Origin: an uncultured Ruminococcus sp.
Lineage (GTDB): Bacteria > Bacillota > Clostridia > Oscillospirales > Acutalibacteraceae
DNA length: 16,167 bases
Direction of reading: 5' to 3'
NCBI GenBank assembly: GCA_902762335.1
Contig: CACWNZ010000007.1
Location: 1 to 16,167, forward strand
Made by a program: the position numbers and the translations under genes. Positions within the stretch are counted from its first letter, which is position 1, and each line of letters begins with the position of its first letter. Positions 14,450 to 16,167 of the stretch are shown one piece after another. The notes beneath the pieces are model-generated. The model was not told the DNA's origin. It made no database searches and saw nothing but the letters and a program-made list of their open reading frames with translations.

Positions 14450-15712
14450 TCAGTTTCCCACAAGCGAAAATACCGTGTCAAGCTTTATGTGCGAGGCAAG
14501 CTCTATGATCTCGTCACGGGTAATGCTCTCGGCTATCTCCGCCGACTGCCGCGGCGACACGGGGGACTCTCTGAGCACCCTTGTGCAGTAGTAGTTATCC
14601 ATAGCGCCGAGACTGTCCAGCGACGATATATAGGCGTTCTTCAAAAGGAGCTTTGCGTGTATCAGTTCGTCGTCCGTAATATCTCCGTTTTTCATCAGCT
14701 GTACCTGCTCGGTTACAGCCTTCTCGGTCTTTTCTATCTTATCGGTCTCTACGCCGCTGTCTATTATCATTATACCCTTTTCGTTATCCGCCGCGCAGGC
14801 GCAGTAATAGCACAGGCTCTGCTTTTCTCTTACGTTAAGGAAAAGCTTTGAGGTCGGCGCGCCGCCCAGCATTACGGACATCATGCTCGTAGCGATGCAT
14901 TCCCTTGCAGTTTCGGGGTACTTTATGCGATAGCCCATAATATGCTTCGACTGCGAGATCTCGTCGGTCTCTACAGCCCTTTTCACCTCAGACACCTCAG
15001 ATATTATCTTCGCAGCGCCCTTTATCCTTCTCGGTCTGCCCGCAAAACGGCTCTCTATCGTATCATAAACTCCCTGCACGCTGCCGCTGCCGAGCCTCAT
15101 TGCGGATACCGCCGCATTGTCAAGAAGCTTCTTCCATGCCGAAACGAGGTCGTCGCCGGTCACCGCAAGCATTTCCTCACGATTGCCGTATCTGCTGACG
15201 GAATAAAGCTCATCCCTGCACATTATCTCTATGCAGCGCTTCATCGCATAGCCTCTTTTATCGTTGAATTCGGCATCTATCTGCTCAAGCATCTGTCTGC
15301 GCTCCTGCTCAACGTCCTCCTCGTCAAAATGACCGTCTATAAGCTTAGGCTCAAATATGACCGAGCAGAGCAGCTCCGCAAGCTCCGCGGATATACACTC
15401 CCCTCTCAGAGCGTATCTGTCCTCAAGACCCGAGGCAACAAAGGCTATCACCTGATGCTCCCCGACCTTTCTTATCACGGGAAACAGCGCCGCCCCGTAA
15501 AGCTCGTTTAGCCTTCTGCTAAGCGAAGTGAAATCGGGATATTTTTTGCACGAGCGGGCAAGCACGCAGGCAAGCAGTGCATTCTCTGCGGCAGTCGCCC
15601 TGCTTATGGGCGTTATCAGCTTTATATTCATTCTGCCCGCCTTGAACCTGCTGTCCTCTATCGTATCAAAGGTCACGCCCTCACATATCTGTTTCCTTAT
15701 CAGCTCAGACAT
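14450..15712 (-). CDS. ymfF: M16 family peptidase-like protein, YmfF-like, non-catalytic subunit
   Basis: 420 residues, first gene of the operon. It has the M16 fold but no HxxEH: the equivalent place reads LSRRLNELYGAA (about residues 64-75), which is the YmfF-type sequence. The C-terminal half keeps the GGAPTSKLFLNVREKQSLCYY segment (about 283-303) with the conserved Arg295 and Tyr302 that complete the active site of M16 heterodimers. It should therefore pair with the YmfH-like protein, as subunits do in other two-part M16 peptidases. The ATG at 15710-15712 is chosen over the TTG one codon upstream because GGAG at 15721-15724 then sits 8 bases away. A promoter with a 5' hairpin precedes it. 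Confidence 0.88.
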   Translation of the reverse strand: MSELIRKQICEGVTFDTIEDSRFKAGRMNIKLITPISRATAAENALLACVLARSCKKYPDFTSLSRRLNELYGAALFPVIRKVGEHQVIAFVASGLEDRYALRGECISAELAELLCSVIFEPKLIDGHFDEEDVEQERRQMLEQIDAEFNDKRGYAMKRCIEIMCRDELYSVSRYGNREEMLAVTGDDLVSAWKKLLDNAAVSAMRLGSGSVQGVYDTIESRFAGRPRRIKGAAKIISEVSEVKRAVETDEISQSKHIMGYRIKYPETARECIATSMMSVMLGGAPTSKLFLNVREKQSLCYYCACAADNEKGIMIIDSGVETDKIEKTEKAVTEQVQLMKNGDITDDELIHAKLLLKNAYISSLDSLGAMDNYYCTRVLRESPVSPRQSAEIAESITRDEIIELASHIKLDTVFSLVGN

Positions 15713-15748
15713 CAAAGCATCTCCATTCTTTTTTGTTATTCCGAACGC

Positions 15749-15769
15749 CCGTTTTCCTTCCGAAAACGG
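15749..15769 (-). other. 5'-end hairpin in the ymfF leader
   Basis: Arms 15749-15756 (CCGTTTTC) and 15762-15769 (GAAAACGG) form a perfect 8-bp stem with a 5-base loop. It starts about 6 bases after the predicted transcription start and lies about 25 bases before the ribosome site. A role in mRNA stability is possible; no U-run follows. Confidence 0.5.
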
Positions 15770-15781
15770 TTATACTCTTAT

Positions 15782-15790
15782 ATTATACCA
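15782..15790 (-). promoter_or_regulatory. Extended -10 promoter of the ymfF operon
   Basis: On the minus strand TGG-TATAAT (TATAAT = complement of 15782-15787, TGG = complement of 15788-15790). The -35 region is weak, as is usual for this promoter type. Predicted start is near 15775. Confidence 0.7.
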
Positions 15791-15835
15791 CAATATTCTC
15801 AATTATAAAAGACCCTATCGTACTCAGAAAAAACT

Positions 15836-16095
15836 TTTCCGGCGGCGGCAAGCTGCCGCTCCCGATTTCGCGCCGACGAGCCGACAATTAGCAGGCACGG
15901 AAAGTTTGATAGAATGAAAAATCAGAAGTTTATAAGAAAACAGCCGGAAAGCGCGGCTCCCGCCGCGCGGCGGCGTGGACAGTACCATGCGCCGCAAGGC
16001 GCCGTGCCGGATGCCGCGGGAAGAAAGTATGATACGCCGAAGAAGTAAGCGCGCGCAAGCGCGCGGAACGTGAATCGGGAGCGCAGGCTCTGCGC
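15836..16095. repeat. GC-rich, hairpin-dense element bounded by an 11-bp inverted repeat
   Basis: The outer inverted repeat is CGCTCCCGATT (15857-15867) with AATCGGGAGCG (16073-16083). Inside lie a perfect 14-bp palindrome CCGCCGCGCGGCGG (15960-15973), GCGCC-GCAA-GGCGC (15989-16002), and a 7-bp stem at 16050-16065 (CGCGCGC/GCGCGCG). A longer-range pair GGCACGG (15894-15900) with CCGTGCC (16002-16008) overlaps these. Flanking hairpins are 15845-15859 (GCGGCA/TGCCGC) and 16081-16095 (GCGCAG/CTGCGC). Both the density of structure and the GC content contrast with the AT-rich promoter sequence just to the left. It could be a small palindromic repeat element or a structured RNA. No known RNA family was recognised. 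Confidence 0.5.
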
Positions 16096-16099
16096 AAGG

Positions 16100-16128
16100 T
16101 TGATTTATGAGGAGGGGTGTGATATTAT
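16100..16128 (+). promoter_or_regulatory. Promoter of the gene at the right edge
   Basis: TTGATT (16100-16105), exactly 17 bases, TATTAT (16123-16128) with TGA in front, an extended -10. The string TGTGATATTAT is the same as at the malE promoter. Predicted start is near 16135. Confidence 0.65.
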
Positions 16129-16159
16129 ATGATCATCAAATGCAGAGGAGAAGTGTGGC

Positions 16160-16167
16160 ATGGATAT
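16160..16167 (+). CDS. Start of an unidentified gene (cut off by right edge)
   Basis: ATG at 16160 with GAGGAGAA at 16145-16152, 7 bases upstream, and a promoter ending 31 bases before. Only two full codons (Met-Asp) are visible, so the product cannot be named. A competing ATG at 16129, in another frame and also preceded by AGGAGGGG, lies upstream of the predicted transcription start, which makes it less likely if the promoter call is right. Confidence 0.35.

Noticed and set aside
15914..16048. Possible 44-codon plus-strand gene (begins MKNQKFIRKQPES)
   Set aside because: No good ribosome site, and most of its length is made of palindromes and hairpins, which explain the sequence better than coding. 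A basic small protein cannot be fully excluded.
15836..16095. RNase P RNA, tmRNA, SRP RNA, T-box or cobalamin riboswitch in the hairpin-dense element
   Set aside because: The conserved cores of these families were looked for and not found; only general hairpin structure is present.
1..16167. CRISPR arrays, tRNA genes, insertion sequences, phage or defence genes
   Set aside because: No regularly spaced repeats, T-loop-like tRNA cores, transposase motifs or defence-type proteins were found on either strand.

Overview
The window looks like chromosomal DNA of a Gram-positive anaerobe of the Clostridia/Oscillospiraceae type (Ruminococcus-like). This is inferred from a lipoprotein-type sugar-binding protein, an orphan MalEFG cassette without its own ATPase, a YtaF-type membrane protein, a DUF348-G5-3D cell-wall protein and a paired YmfF/YmfH M16 peptidase locus. 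AGGAGG-type ribosome sites, AT-rich spacers and T-tailed intrinsic terminators agree with this. No mobile element, CRISPR array, tRNA or rRNA was found.

Layout. (1) Positions 1-3874, minus strand: a maltodextrin-type ABC importer, transcribed malE, malF, malG (malG runs off the left edge), with a clear promoter at 3988-4016 and a structured leader. A 14-bp hairpin sits between malE and malF. (2) 3875-4461: about 590 bp of regulatory or non-coding DNA. (3) 4462-5082, minus: a YtaF/MntP-like membrane protein. (4) 5235-7904, plus: a P2-type calcium ATPase, followed by a small SSB-like OB-fold gene (7957-8415) that appears to have its own extended -10 promoter. (5) 8403-9028, minus: two small paralogous membrane proteins in one operon, convergent with the SSB-like gene and separated from it by back-to-back terminators. 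(6) 9201-10385, minus: a secreted or membrane-anchored DUF348/G5/3D protein behind a perfect consensus promoter. (7) 10500-10928: a non-coding AT-rich stretch with a WalR-box-like site. (8) 11009-15712, minus: an operon read ymfF-like, ymfH-like, folD, DegT-family aminotransferase, ending in a strong terminator at 10930-10969. (9) 15716-16167: the ymfF promoter, a GC-rich hairpin-dense element bounded by an 11-bp inverted repeat, and a promoter plus start of a further plus-strand gene cut off by the right edge.

How the genes fit together. The importer takes up malto-oligosaccharides and probably borrows a shared MsmX-type ATPase encoded elsewhere. The calcium ATPase and YtaF-like protein probably deal with divalent cations. 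The 3D-domain protein acts at the cell wall. The M16 pair is expected to form a heterodimeric zinc peptidase in which only the YmfH-like subunit keeps the metal site. Most of the window is conserved core biology. The unusual points are the SSB-like reading frame that runs through its own terminator, the hairpin-dense element at the right end, and several unannotated regulatory structures. All calls come from reading the sequence; no database search was possible.
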